Shown here: positions 18,308 through 27,961 of the stretch, one piece after another
Numbering within the stretch: position 1 is the stretch's first letter
How the letters are laid out: every line of letters begins with the position of its first letter
Assembly (NCBI GenBank): GCA_015233565.1
Contig: JADFXM010000009.1
Location: 1 to 64,000 of the forward strand
From: Candidatus Rifleibacteriota bacterium
GTDB taxonomy: Bacteria > Muiribacteriota > Ozemobacteria > Ozemobacterales > Ozemobacteraceae
DNA: 64,000 nt
Direction of reading: 5' to 3'
Position numbers and translations under genes: made by a program
The notes under the pieces: model-generated
Databases searched by the model: none
The model's input: only the letters and a program-made list of their open reading frames with translations
What the model was told of the DNA's origin: nothing

Positions 18308-18389
18308 GAAATCTTTTTGTTAATCTTTTGGGGTTAACTTCCGATAATTCGTAAAGAAAAGATTTATACGAAACATTGGAGGTTAGCAA

Positions 18390-18914
18390 ATGAATGTAGG
18401 TTCTTTTGGATCGCCCGCAATTATGAACCGCGTGCCAATCCTTTCGAAAAGGACTTCGAGTGGATTCGGCGAGGAGCTGGGTTTCAAGATGAACGGAACT
18501 TCAACTCCCAAAACTGATATGTCCAACGAATTTTGGAATATCCTTTACAAACTTCCCAAAAAAGACCAAATGACAACAGCCGCGGCAGCTTTGATGGGGA
18601 AAATGAACACGAACAGCGACAATAGTAATTCAAGCTTCATAAAAGAATTCAAAGATCGTTTTTCTGCAGCAGAATTAAGTTCAATCAAGACTCTATTGAA
18701 AGAAAACCCCCAGATGAAGGGAAAATCCGAAAAAGAGGTTAATGATTTTTTAAAATATTTGGATGGAATGTGGAAAAACAATTCGCTTGAAGCCCAGGAA
18801 ACTCCAACATTCGGAAAAGAAGGCATCCCATTCAGATCCCCGGAAACAATATTTTTCCAAACTTCCTTTTTGAACAAAAGGCCCACCGGAGTCACTCCGG
18901 TTCCAACTTTATAG
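18390..18914 (+). CDS. Hypothetical protein, 174 residues
   Basis: GGAGG stands 7 nt before the ATG. The product is hydrophilic with no signal peptide. The N-terminus is Ser/Gly/Asn-rich and probably disordered (about residues 1-45). A helical middle runs from about 46 to 140 (FWNILYKLPKKDQM; an FSAAELSSIKTLLKENP segment; EKEVNDFLKYLDGMWK). The tail is Pro/Thr-rich. I do not recognise a family. It stands 183 nt before the chain-length/kinase gene in the same direction and could be the first gene of that run. Confidence 0.65.
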   Translation: MNVGSFGSPAIMNRVPILSKRTSSGFGEELGFKMNGTSTPKTDMSNEFWNILYKLPKKDQMTTAAAALMGKMNTNSDNSNSSFIKEFKDRFSAAELSSIKTLLKENPQMKGKSEKEVNDFLKYLDGMWKNNSLEAQETPTFGKEGIPFRSPETIFFQTSFLNKRPTGVTPVPTL

Positions 18915-19097
18915 GAATCAAATCCATGATTAATTTAATTCAATAATACGCATAGTTACTAAAATTTGCCGGAGTCGAAAAATCGAAGCTTATTTGGTGC
19001 GTGCTTTAAAATTTGATTTTCACAATTTTAGTCTTTCTACGTATCATTTATTTAATTGGAAACGTGAAGCCAATACTTTAATGAAACTGGGTGCAAT

Positions 19098-21026
19098 GTG
19101 GTCGCAAAATTTTTTGAAATAATTAACCGACAGAAACCTGCATTTTTCTTATCCTTTTTCCTGATATTTGTTCCGGGAATCTGGTTAAGTCTTATCAAGC
19201 CTGCTGAATTTGAGGCTTTTGCAGTATTCCAGATCGATTGCCCCTTTACTAATGAGCTCAAAGATCGATTCAGCATGGATGCATCCGAAATGAAGGATGC
19301 AGTTTTTTCTAACGATCTGATCGTCAAAACTTCAGCTAATATCTCGAAAACACTCAAGAGAAATGTGGAAAAACATGAAATCCTTTCCACCCTGTTTCCA
19401 ATAAGCCCATCAAGAGATGGCCATTATTTCCAGATGAAGTTTTGCGGTTTTGACGAACAATTTTTGAAAAGTGTTATTTCCGAATATATTCCTCAACTCC
19501 AGGATTCCATGGAAAAAAAGAGTGAAGAAAAAATTTCAGACTTTTTAGCAATTTTGGATACTGATTACAGTGAAATAAAGACAACATTGGAAAAATGTGG
19601 CAACCGAATGAATGAGCTGAGAAAAGAAAAGCAGATTTTCTCAGTTTCCACAGAAATCGAAAATGTCCTCAATTCAATTCGTGGAAAGCAAACTGAATTG
19701 GCGGAACTGGACTTTGGAAAGAACCGCGCACAATATCCCGAAACAAACAAAAGTCTTTCCCCCAAAAGCAGTGAACTCTTAAGCTGTTTAAGAAAGCAAT
19801 TAGCTTCACTTGAAATTGAAGCAGTAAGACTTGCAACAATGTATCTACCTTCGCATCCGTTCCTTTATGAGGTGAATGAGAAAATCAGCTTTCTTAAAAA
19901 ACGAATCCGCGAAGAAAGCCGAAAAGTTGTACAAGAAGTGGAATTAAGGAAGAAATTCATCAGATCGCAACTATCCATGGATGAAGAGAAGTTTTCTGAT
20001 TTGTCTGATTTGAAAAAGAGATTTGAAGAAATTGAGGTGGAAAGAAAATCTCTTGAAAACGATCTTTCCAGTATTTCCAACTTACGAAAAGATGTTTTGT
20101 TACAAAAAAAGTTAGGAAAATTTAAACTGGTCTCTGTTTCCGCAGTAGACAGGAAAATGAATTTCTGGGAAAGCTTTCGTGTAAAACTCCCTTTAATTGT
20201 TTTGATTATCGCCTTTCTAGCAGGATGTGCCAGCGCTATTTTTGTCGACATCTCTGACCCTTCTCTAAAAAATCCTTCTGAAGCCATAGAAGGGTTGAAA
20301 CTCCCACTGAAAGGGCTTCTTCCGAATTTGAATGTTAAAAAAGAAAAAAATGTCAAGAATTCGCCATTAGATCCTTTCCTTTGTGTTTTCCATAATCCAA
20401 AATCAAAAGAAGCGGAATGTTTCAAGGGACTCCGCTCTAATATTCTAAATGATTATTCCGAATTCCCTTTCAAAACATTGATGATTACTTCGCCTTCTGA
20501 AGCTATTGGAAAATCAACCATTTGCACAAACCTGGCACTTTCTTTTGCAAATGCTGGATTCAAGACCATTCTGGTCGACTGTGATTTCCGGCATCCTTCA
20601 ATTCATAAAAAGTTTGGAATCGATAATTCAATTGGATTAACTAACATTTTAAATGGAATTTCGTTTGAGGAAGCAATAAGAACTACCGAAATTGAAAATT
20701 TGGCCCTTCTAACTTTGGGTCCTGTTCCGTTAAACCCATCAGAAATAATTTTGAATGAAGCTTTTGGAAAAATAGTTGAATTTTTGAAAACTCAATGCGA
20801 TTTTGTTATATTTGATGGACCTCCATTAAATTTATCCTCGGAAGGTTTAGCAATGGCATCACGTGTCCAGAGAATTTATTTCCTGGTGACAATAGGTTTG
20901 ACAGATAGGAATGAAAGTGAATTAGCCCTTGGATTCCTGAAAAAAGATGGAGGAAGGTCAATCGGTTTGGTTTGTTCGAGAGTTCCAGGCCATCAATTGG
21001 GAGCATTCTATTACGAAAACGGATAA
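19098..21026 (+). CDS. Wzz/BY-kinase-like polysaccharide chain-length protein
   Basis: A 642-residue inner-membrane protein. A first helix (about residues 13-31) is followed by a periplasmic Wzz-type region with a long coiled coil (about 130-340), then a second helix (about 357-378, LIVLIIAFLAGCASAIF) and a cytoplasmic P-loop ATPase. The ATPase has the Walker A variant SPSEAIGKST near 472, Walker A' ILVDCDFRHPS near 496 and Walker B CDFVIFDGPP near 573. This is the architecture of Wzc-type tyrosine kinases that control exopolysaccharide polymerisation and export. The usual C-terminal Tyr cluster is missing; the end reads AFYYENG. An alternative frame after 21008 encodes a Lys/Pro/Gln-rich tail, so the true end may differ (see findings). 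The GTG start at 19098 lacks a strong ribosome-binding site. Confidence 0.88.
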   Translation: MVAKFFEIINRQKPAFFLSFFLIFVPGIWLSLIKPAEFEAFAVFQIDCPFTNELKDRFSMDASEMKDAVFSNDLIVKTSANISKTLKRNVEKHEILSTLFPISPSRDGHYFQMKFCGFDEQFLKSVISEYIPQLQDSMEKKSEEKISDFLAILDTDYSEIKTTLEKCGNRMNELRKEKQIFSVSTEIENVLNSIRGKQTELAELDFGKNRAQYPETNKSLSPKSSELLSCLRKQLASLEIEAVRLATMYLPSHPFLYEVNEKISFLKKRIREESRKVVQEVELRKKFIRSQLSMDEEKFSDLSDLKKRFEEIEVERKSLENDLSSISNLRKDVLLQKKLGKFKLVSVSAVDRKMNFWESFRVKLPLIVLIIAFLAGCASAIFVDISDPSLKNPSEAIEGLKLPLKGLLPNLNVKKEKNVKNSPLDPFLCVFHNPKSKEAECFKGLRSNILNDYSEFPFKTLMITSPSEAIGKSTICTNLALSFANAGFKTILVDCDFRHPSIHKKFGIDNSIGLTNILNGISFEEAIRTTEIENLALLTLGPVPLNPSEIILNEAFGKIVEFLKTQCDFVIFDGPPLNLSSEGLAMASRVQRIYFLVTIGLTDRNESELALGFLKKDGGRSIGLVCSRVPGHQLGAFYYENG

Positions 21027-22146
21027 AAAGAGTCCTTTCAACAACGCCGCCACCCGCAAAAGCTCAAATTTCGCAGCCATCGAAAGATGCCGATGGCCCA
21101 CAACAACATCAATAAGTTCGTCATGCCCCGATTACCGGAACGATAAGAATTTTTCAATTACAGGAAAACTTCCCGTTTTCTTGCTGATATTTTTTTTATT
21201 TTTGGGCCCAGTGCAATCTGAAGCTCAGATTACCGGTACTTTAGCAACCCAACCCCTGGAAATATTCGTATCTACTGAACTTCCGCTGACTTCCTGGTCA
21301 CTTGATATGATCAGAACTACTTTCGAAAAAACTCTCCAACGCAAAGTTTCAATTTTGCTCAAGGATAGTCTCAGAAACATTCTTTCTTATGATTTTGCCA
21401 CTGAAACTCTCATTTTAGCTGACGATGTAAATGTTTCGAACATCTCTTCAAGGCAGAAAATTTCACCTGCCATTGAGTTTCCGATCATTTGGGTTTTGGT
21501 CTATCGAAAGGAAACCTTTTCCAAGCTCGCCACCTCAACACCTCAGAATCTCGAAGGATTTATTAATATTTTAAGAATCCTCAGAGCAAAAAATTCCGAT
21601 TTTTTTCCGTGGTTTGAAGGACTTTTTAACAAAGTATCACTATACTGTATACAAACCGAGCTGAGCTTCCCAAATTCCGGCAAAAACAGCAAAGTCGTAG
21701 ATAACAACTTAAGCGCCAATAAAAATGAAGTGGATTCATTTTTCCACCAAATTCTGGGAGAGAATTTGCTGAACCCGCTTTCCATTGAAGCGGATGAAAA
21801 TCTGGCTTTCGAAGTTTTTGAAGCCGGAGATACTGCCTTCACGTCCATGTGGATCCCGGAATATGCAATTGATCACCCCGAATTATTATATTTGGATTGT
21901 CAAACAGATTGGATGGGATTTCCCGGAGCTACGAATTTTCTTCCAATCCCTCAATTGAAACTAAAGCTTTTTTCCATCGACAGTACAACCCATTTACCTT
22001 CCAAACTAGGATTGACTATTAATCGACCCTTTCAGTCGTCCCTTGCTTCTGAAAGATTTTGTCCTTATTCCGCAACCAATGCTCAGGAATGGGTCCGATC
22101 AGAATTTTCTAGCTTGTACAAAAAAATTGTAATGGGTGAGCCATAA
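20947..22146 (+). CDS. Secreted binding-protein-like protein; N-terminus uncertain
   Basis: The frame opens at 20947 inside the kinase gene, but its first ~60 codons look non-coding. From about 21150 a clear signal peptide follows (KLPVFLLIFFLFLGPVQSEA). An ATG at 21123 in another frame gives MPRLPER and stops one base out of register at TAA 21144. Removing one base there would join MPRLPERKNFS to the signal peptide, a normal N-region. The start is therefore probably 21123 (or 21087) with a one-base frameshift, real or from sequencing. The mature part (~320 residues) has the feel of an extracellular solute-binding protein (LEIFVSTELPLTSW; AGDTAFTSMWIPEYA), but I cannot name a ligand. It ends 2 nt before the sensor kinase gene and may be its periplasmic partner. 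Confidence 0.7.
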   Translation: MEEGQSVWFVREFQAINWEHSITKTDKKSPFNNAATRKSSNFAAIERCRWPTTTSISSSCPDYRNDKNFSITGKLPVFLLIFFLFLGPVQSEAQITGTLATQPLEIFVSTELPLTSWSLDMIRTTFEKTLQRKVSILLKDSLRNILSYDFATETLILADDVNVSNISSRQKISPAIEFPIIWVLVYRKETFSKLATSTPQNLEGFINILRILRAKNSDFFPWFEGLFNKVSLYCIQTELSFPNSGKNSKVVDNNLSANKNEVDSFFHQILGENLLNPLSIEADENLAFEVFEAGDTAFTSMWIPEYAIDHPELLYLDCQTDWMGFPGATNFLPIPQLKLKLFSIDSTTHLPSKLGLTINRPFQSSLASERFCPYSATNAQEWVRSEFSSLYKKIVMGEP

Positions 22147-22148
22147 AA

Positions 22149-24296
22149 GTGTATCTATCTCTCAGAATAAAAATTCTTTTTTTGCTTTTCGCACTAATCA
22201 GCGCCCTGGGACTGGTTTTCAGCGAAAGTGCAACCGATCTGATCAGCGAAAAAACCGAGGAAGTTTTCCAGGCAAACGTTTTCCACATTATCGAAGGGAT
22301 CAAGGGGACCTGGAACAATGAGAAAAACAATCTTCTTCGCAATGCAACACTATATGCAGAATCAGATAAATTAATTTCGTACATAATGTATGGCCTTCAC
22401 AACCTTTTGGGGCGTGAAATCAGGAGACTGGTCGCAAATGCAGGAAATTGCAATCTTCACTTGCACTTGAAATCCGGGTTGGTTATTTCCGAGAATGAGG
22501 AAATGCCAAAAAAAGAGAATCCGCTGGATCCAACAAATTCCCAGTTAAACCTTTCAAATATCGAATTGAAAAGTGATCAGAAATCCTTAAAAATCAGCGC
22601 CACTGTCCCGATTCAGAAACACGGGGAATTTATCGGACTTCTGACACTAGAGAAAGAAATGGGAGATAACGCCCTTACCGAAATAGCAAAACTTCTGCAA
22701 GTAAATCTTACGTTAACGGTGAAGGAGGTACTATTGTCCTCCTCTCTTCCACCAAACCTGAGAAAAGATTTCTTAGTAGCGTTCTACCGCGGTGGTGACA
22801 CCAGCGGGAAACCATTTCTGCTTACTATGGGTGGACAAAGATATTATGCCGCCGGAATTGAGGTAGGACAAAATGATTTTTATGAACCGATCATAATTTA
22901 TTTCCTGCTATCAAAAGAAAAATTTCTTTCACTAATTGAATCTGCAAGGGAGCAGAATATTAACCTTACGTTAGTTGCACTAACGATTGCTTATATTTTC
23001 GCCTTTATTTTTTCGGAAAAAGTGTTGATCAAAAGAATTCGAAAAATTAGAGACGGTTCCAATCTGATCGCGCAGGAAAATCTCGAATTCAGGCTTCCAA
23101 ATACCTGGAAAGATGAGCTCGGAGATCTCGCACGATCGTTCAACGAAATGGCAGAGAAGTTATCGGGCAATAGGCAAAGATTGATTCACCAGAATGCAGA
23201 GCTACAAACTTATGTCCACCAACTTGAACAGATGAAATCGTACATTCAGGATATATTGGGAAGTTTGACCACCTGTGTAATTACCTGGAGTCTTGATTTA
23301 AAAATTGCTACAATCAACCCCTCTGCAGAAAAAGAGCTTTTTGAACTTTTCCCGAATTTTGAAGGGATGTCGCTTAGAAAGTTTTTAAAAACACTTGATA
23401 AAAAAAACCGTGCGGCCTTTTTCCAGGCATTGCGGGAGCTATTTGAGCAAAAAACCGCTCCTCTCCCTTTTGATCTCGAATTTGACCTTGGTCCTCACAG
23501 AGGATTCAAGGTAATGCAGGGGAATTTCAGTTTCCTGAGGGACAAGAATGCAGTTGCTAATGGAATAATTTTGACCCTGGAAAATATCACCCAAAGGAAA
23601 ATAATAGAACAGCAGTTGTATCACGCTGATAAACTTAGCTCTATTGGACAACTTGCGGCCAGTGTAGCTCATGAGATAAAGAATCCTCTGGCTTCGATCA
23701 AAACTTTAGGACAACTTCTGCAGGAGGAAACCCCGCAAGAGGATAGTCGCCGGGAATACATCGATGTAATAGTCAGTGAAGTTAATAGATTGAATAGTGT
23801 AGTAGAGCAGCTTTTGAGATATGCCAAGCCGGAAGGGTCAAGTTTCAAACAAGCCAAGTTTTCTGAACTGATTAAACCTGTAATTTCATTGTTACATCAT
23901 GAGTTGGAGCGCAATCAGATCAGCTTGAATTTAGAATATGAAGATTCTCTTGAAGTACATGTTGACGTGGAAAAGCTGAAACAGGTATTCTTAAACCTGA
24001 TTTTTAATGGAATTCATGCCATGCCAAAAGGAGGTCGGGTAACCTTGAGGGCTTTCCATGATAAAACAAGCCCTTGGACTGTTTTTGAAGTCGAAGATAC
24101 AGGGGCGGGAATGCCTCCTGAAGTCTTGGCAAGAGCATTTGAGCCATTCTTTACAACCAAACAGAGGGGAACCGGATTAGGACTGGCAATAGTGAAAAAG
24201 ATTGTCGATTTGCACGGTGGAAAAATTGAATTAAAGAGCCAGGCAGATATAGGAACAGTATTTACAATTTATCTTCCCAAGGAAAGAAAGGGGTAG
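22149..24296 (+). CDS. Membrane sensor histidine kinase
   Basis: A 715-residue protein starting with GTG 2 nt after the previous stop. In order: a membrane helix (residues 5-26), an extracytoplasmic sensor domain (about 30-270), a second helix (about 274-292), HAMP (KRIRKIRDGSNLIAQENLEF, about 296-345), a coiled coil, and a PAS-like domain (about 370-480). HisKA follows with VAHEIKNPLASIK near 510, then HATPase with NLIFNGIHAMPKGG (N box), VEDTGAGMP, EPFFTT and GTGLGLAIVK. All kinase motifs are intact. The type matches NtrB/ZraS-like kinases that pair with sigma54 activators, and the next gene is such a regulator. Confidence 0.95.
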   Translation: MYLSLRIKILFLLFALISALGLVFSESATDLISEKTEEVFQANVFHIIEGIKGTWNNEKNNLLRNATLYAESDKLISYIMYGLHNLLGREIRRLVANAGNCNLHLHLKSGLVISENEEMPKKENPLDPTNSQLNLSNIELKSDQKSLKISATVPIQKHGEFIGLLTLEKEMGDNALTEIAKLLQVNLTLTVKEVLLSSSLPPNLRKDFLVAFYRGGDTSGKPFLLTMGGQRYYAAGIEVGQNDFYEPIIIYFLLSKEKFLSLIESAREQNINLTLVALTIAYIFAFIFSEKVLIKRIRKIRDGSNLIAQENLEFRLPNTWKDELGDLARSFNEMAEKLSGNRQRLIHQNAELQTYVHQLEQMKSYIQDILGSLTTCVITWSLDLKIATINPSAEKELFELFPNFEGMSLRKFLKTLDKKNRAAFFQALRELFEQKTAPLPFDLEFDLGPHRGFKVMQGNFSFLRDKNAVANGIILTLENITQRKIIEQQLYHADKLSSIGQLAASVAHEIKNPLASIKTLGQLLQEETPQEDSRREYIDVIVSEVNRLNSVVEQLLRYAKPEGSSFKQAKFSELIKPVISLLHHELERNQISLNLEYEDSLEVHVDVEKLKQVFLNLIFNGIHAMPKGGRVTLRAFHDKTSPWTVFEVEDTGAGMPPEVLARAFEPFFTTKQRGTGLGLAIVKKIVDLHGGKIELKSQADIGTVFTIYLPKERKG

Positions 24297-24301
24297 ATTC
24301 A

Positions 24302-25693
24302 ATGTTTAACTCGCACAATATATTAATTGTTGATGATGAAAAGTCAATTCTTTTTAGTTTAAAAGCAGCTCTATCAAAGGAAGGGCACAATGTCAAAACT
24401 GCCACTGAGCCTGGGGAAGCTCTTAAATTGCTTGAACCGGGTGCATTTCAGGTAATAATCTCAGATTACAACATGCCAGGAATGAATGGAATGGAATTTT
24501 TGCGGAAAGTAAAAGTCATTGACCCTGAAGTCGTTTTCATGATGATGACTGCATATGGCTCTGAAAAGCTTGCAATTGAGGCAATAAAAGATGGAGCCTA
24601 TGATTATTTTTCCAAGCCTTTTGATATTGACGAAATGCGGGTTAAGGTTGCAAAAGCCTGTGAACGGTTTAATCTTGCGTGGCAAAAGAAAAGTCTCGAG
24701 GAGAGATTTTTAACTGAGCCTGACAAAGATCGCCTGATCGGAGATTCAGCCCAATCAAAGGCCGTAAAAGAGAGAATCGAACAAGTTGCGAAGAGCGACA
24801 TTACAGTCCTTATACAGGGAGAATCAGGAACCGGCAAAGAGCTTGTTGCGGAGGCGATCCAAAGGCAGAGTGTCAGAGCTTCAGGACCATTCGTAAAACT
24901 CAATTGCGCTGCCCTTCCCGAAAACCTAATTGAGAGTGAGCTGTTCGGTTATGAAAGAGGAGCTTTTACCGGAGCAGGCGCAAGAAAACGTGGGAAATTT
25001 GAAGTTGCCAATGGAGGAACTATTTTTCTTGACGAAATTGGAGATATGGCGCTAAATACGCAGGCAAAGGTTCTTCGAGCAATTCAGGAACGCGAAGTTG
25101 AACGGCTTGGAGGCCATGAAACCATAAAAGTTGACGTAAGAATAATTGCTGCAACCCATAAAGATCTAAAAGGCCTGATCTCGGAAGGAAAATTCCGTGA
25201 AGATCTATTTTACAGAATCAATGTTGTAAGCGTTCAATTAGCACCATTGCGGGAAAGACCAGAAGATATATCCCTACTTGCTGATCATTTCCTCAAAGTT
25301 GCAGCAGAAAAGCTTGGTAGAAACTTCAAAGGAATTTCGCCACGCGCATCAACTGCCTTAAAAAATTTCAATTGGCCGGGAAATGTCAGGCAACTCCAGA
25401 ATATTATCGAAGGTGCCTCTGTTTTTGCCCGTACGGACATAATTGAATTGGAAAATCTTCCTGAGGAAGTCAGATTGGGCTTTGTCCCGGAAACTCCTTC
25501 CGCAAACATGGACTGGATCGCCTCTCAAATAGACAAAGGAAAAAGTCTGGACGAAGTAGTCGCCGAAATCGAGAAGGAAATGATTATGCGTGTCCTGACA
25601 GCAACCCAAGGCAATCAATCACAGGCCTCAACCAAACTTGGCATAAAAAGAGGAACACTTCAATACAAAATGAAAACATACAACATTCTTTAA
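24302..25693 (+). CDS. NtrC-family sigma54-dependent response regulator
   Basis: A 463-residue regulator: receiver domain (about 4-120) with the phospho-accepting Asp in IISDYNMPGMNG, then a sigma54-activating AAA+ domain (about 140-380) and a Fis-type helix-turn-helix at the end (GNQSQASTKLGIKRGTLQYK). The AAA+ domain carries Walker A GESGTGKE, the sigma54-contacting loop GAFTGA and Walker B GGTIFLDEIGD. It is 5 nt behind the sensor kinase gene and must be its partner. It would drive promoters of the -24/-12 type. I did not find a convincing GG-N10-GC element in the nearby spacers, so its targets may be elsewhere. Confidence 0.96.
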   Translation: MFNSHNILIVDDEKSILFSLKAALSKEGHNVKTATEPGEALKLLEPGAFQVIISDYNMPGMNGMEFLRKVKVIDPEVVFMMMTAYGSEKLAIEAIKDGAYDYFSKPFDIDEMRVKVAKACERFNLAWQKKSLEERFLTEPDKDRLIGDSAQSKAVKERIEQVAKSDITVLIQGESGTGKELVAEAIQRQSVRASGPFVKLNCAALPENLIESELFGYERGAFTGAGARKRGKFEVANGGTIFLDEIGDMALNTQAKVLRAIQEREVERLGGHETIKVDVRIIAATHKDLKGLISEGKFREDLFYRINVVSVQLAPLRERPEDISLLADHFLKVAAEKLGRNFKGISPRASTALKNFNWPGNVRQLQNIIEGASVFARTDIIELENLPEEVRLGFVPETPSANMDWIASQIDKGKSLDEVVAEIEKEMIMRVLTATQGNQSQASTKLGIKRGTLQYKMKTYNIL

Positions 25694-25829
25694 GGCAAAC
25701 TACTTAAAAACCGCTGCCACAAAAGATAATATTACAGAATTTGCAAACCACGAATTACTGTTTTATACTTATCGCCTAAAACAATTTGCAAAGTTGTGCA
25801 AATTATTTTCTATATTTTTGGAGTAAGAC

Positions 25830-27281
25830 ATGCAAAACCTTTCTTTTTCTGAAACCGACGGGGTTTTGTGTTTTGATCTGAATTTACCCGGCGGAATTGT
25901 TTTATGGGAAGAATGGCTATCCGAAAACATTGCTCTGATGCCAGTTCTCCACGAAAAAAAGAAAGCCGAAGCATCGTTCATTTCATTCACATCAGGTCAC
26001 ATTTTATTTCAGGAACCAATTCAATCAGACTGCTTGGAGAGGCTCAGTAAAAAACCGGGTTATTGTATTTTTCCACATAATCTCGGCGAAGACCTCATGT
26101 GGGAAGGACTGATCTATAAACCCGAATATGTTGATATAACCGGAAAAGCATTTGAAGGAATAAGAAACGCTCTCAAAGGGTCTTTCGAAGATGCTCTACT
26201 GAATTACGAGCAGGCTCTGAATCAAAATCCTTTAATTTCCCGGGTAAACAATTTAAAAGGACTGTCTTTAAGATTTCTTGAGCAGTATGAAGGTGCTGAA
26301 AGAGCCTATAATCGCGAAATTGAAATTAATCAAACATTACCGGACCCCTATGGAAACCTTGGAATTCTTCATTTAAAAAACAACTGTGATAACCTGGCCC
26401 GGAGCTTGTTTGAACGAGCACTCGAACGTGATCCATTTCACCTGAATTCGCTTCTTCACTTTGGAAGAGTAATCCTAAAATTGGAAGAACCGACATCCAG
26501 GTTGCTTTCTTCAGTTAATTTCCGTCTTTCCGCTCTTTTTTCCGAAATTACTGCGGTCCAGGAGCATTTGCTTGGCTCGGCACAAAAATGCGGATTGACT
26601 TTCCCTGATTATATCCTGAAAATTCGTGCGGAAGCAGGGTTGCTCTCTGACCCAGAATTATTGAAAATTTTGCGGCGAATGGAATTGTTTCGCCTTAATG
26701 GGGCTATTTTTGCCGCCTTGCGCGGTTATGCCCACATTTTAGCCGGATTTTCATCTAATCCCGCAGTCAAGAATTTCCTTGAAAGTTTTATTGCGAAACG
26801 CCTCTACTCAATGGAAAGCAATCTTCCCGACTTTATTCAAAGAAAATTCGACGTCCTCAAAGGACAGTTATTTGCTCCCTACCCCGGAATAATAAAACTT
26901 TCCAGTAGCTATTCAGGCGAACCGGTTTTTCCTCAGACCCGTATGGAAGGGCCCCTCACTCCCATTGAGTTTTTGCAGATTTTTCTTGAAGAAATACTAC
27001 GGGACGGAAAAATTTCCAAAAGCGAAAGAAAAATAATTGACCGATTGAAAAATTCCTTTGGAATTGAAGAAAAAAACATGGAGAGACTTTTCTCAAAAGT
27101 ACGCTCAATTCTTGCGGCCTCGGCAAGCTGTGATGCTTTATGTGATGCTGACCCGGAAAAGCTTATTCAAAGGATTACTGCCGCTGTTTCCCGGGATGGC
27201 AAAATCGAGTCCACTGAGAAAAAACTCCTTGGACTAGCCCGCGAAATACTTGGGCTTCCAAACAGTGTTACCAAAGAATAA
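25830..27281 (+). CDS. TPR protein with C-terminal TerB-like domains
   Basis: A 483-residue cytoplasmic protein with no signal peptide. Residues about 110-210 form TPR-like helical pairs (FEDALLNYEQALNQNPLISR; PYGNLGILHLKNN; LARSLFERALERDPFHLN). The C-terminus holds two short acidic helical segments with the TerB-like motif: ILRDGKISKSERKIIDRL near 390 and AVSRDGKIESTEKKLL near 455. TerB-like modules are small alpha-helical metal-associated domains. The start has GGAG 8 nt upstream. It begins 136 nt after the regulator gene and is followed 2 nt later by the YbjN-like gene. It is probably an adaptor or scaffold; no enzymatic motif is seen. Confidence 0.75.
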   Translation: MQNLSFSETDGVLCFDLNLPGGIVLWEEWLSENIALMPVLHEKKKAEASFISFTSGHILFQEPIQSDCLERLSKKPGYCIFPHNLGEDLMWEGLIYKPEYVDITGKAFEGIRNALKGSFEDALLNYEQALNQNPLISRVNNLKGLSLRFLEQYEGAERAYNREIEINQTLPDPYGNLGILHLKNNCDNLARSLFERALERDPFHLNSLLHFGRVILKLEEPTSRLLSSVNFRLSALFSEITAVQEHLLGSAQKCGLTFPDYILKIRAEAGLLSDPELLKILRRMELFRLNGAIFAALRGYAHILAGFSSNPAVKNFLESFIAKRLYSMESNLPDFIQRKFDVLKGQLFAPYPGIIKLSSSYSGEPVFPQTRMEGPLTPIEFLQIFLEEILRDGKISKSERKIIDRLKNSFGIEEKNMERLFSKVRSILAASASCDALCDADPEKLIQRITAAVSRDGKIESTEKKLLGLAREILGLPNSVTKE

Positions 27282-27283
27282 TC

Positions 27284-27871
27284 ATGGAGACAACCCCCAT
27301 GGACCAAAATCCAAATAATATCGAAAGTGAAAGTATTTTTAAAAAAGGTGTAATAAAGCGAGTCATAGGATTCCTTGAACAGGAAAACTATCGATTTCAT
27401 TCCCTTGAGAACGATAACCTTGAGTTGTTCCTGCAAGGAAAAAATTTGGTTATGCACGTGATGATTTACGTCCATAACCGCCATTTGATCGTAAAAATTC
27501 CAACTTACATAAAAGATTCCGGTTTGCGAAAAGCTGAAATTTTACTCGCACTTCTGAAAATGATGAACGATTATTATGACATCCGAATGGAATTATCAGA
27601 AGAATCAGATGGTTTATCCGCTTCTTGTAATCACATTCTTGAAGATGGCTTTTTAACAAAGAGCCAGTTTTTCCAATGTCTTACTGCCACCGCTTTTATA
27701 GTAGATGAAACCTATCCAAAGATCATGAAGATTCTCTTTGGAAATTCCGATAGAAAAGTTTTCCTGAATAAAGTGAAGACAAAAAACAATGAAGAGGCTG
27801 AAATTAAGAAAGATGAAAAAGATGGGATTCAAAAAGTTATTGAAGCTGGAAAAGGTTATCTGTTAAACTGA
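27284..27871 (+). CDS. YbjN-like (type III chaperone-fold) protein
   Basis: A 195-residue acidic protein without signal peptide. The central part (about 20-150) has the pattern of YbjN proteins, thought to have a secretion-chaperone-like alpha/beta fold: a helix, a strand hairpin (LELFLQGKNLVMHVMIYVHN), hydrophobic strands, a helix (KAEILLALLKMMNDYYDIR), a further strand pair and a helical end. The C-terminus is charged (NNEEAEIKKDEKDGI). It starts 2 nt after the TPR/TerB gene and is surely translated with it. The exact start could be the second ATG at 27299. The fold assignment is moderate; the function is unknown. Confidence 0.65.
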   Translation: METTPMDQNPNNIESESIFKKGVIKRVIGFLEQENYRFHSLENDNLELFLQGKNLVMHVMIYVHNRHLIVKIPTYIKDSGLRKAEILLALLKMMNDYYDIRMELSEESDGLSASCNHILEDGFLTKSQFFQCLTATAFIVDETYPKIMKILFGNSDRKVFLNKVKTKNNEEAEIKKDEKDGIQKVIEAGKGYLLN

Positions 27872-27961
27872 TTAAGTAAAACAATAACTCACGAGAATTA
27901 AGATGCCGTTTAATCGGTAATGTTGCGAGGATAGCAATAAAACAGAACTTTAGTATTTTTG

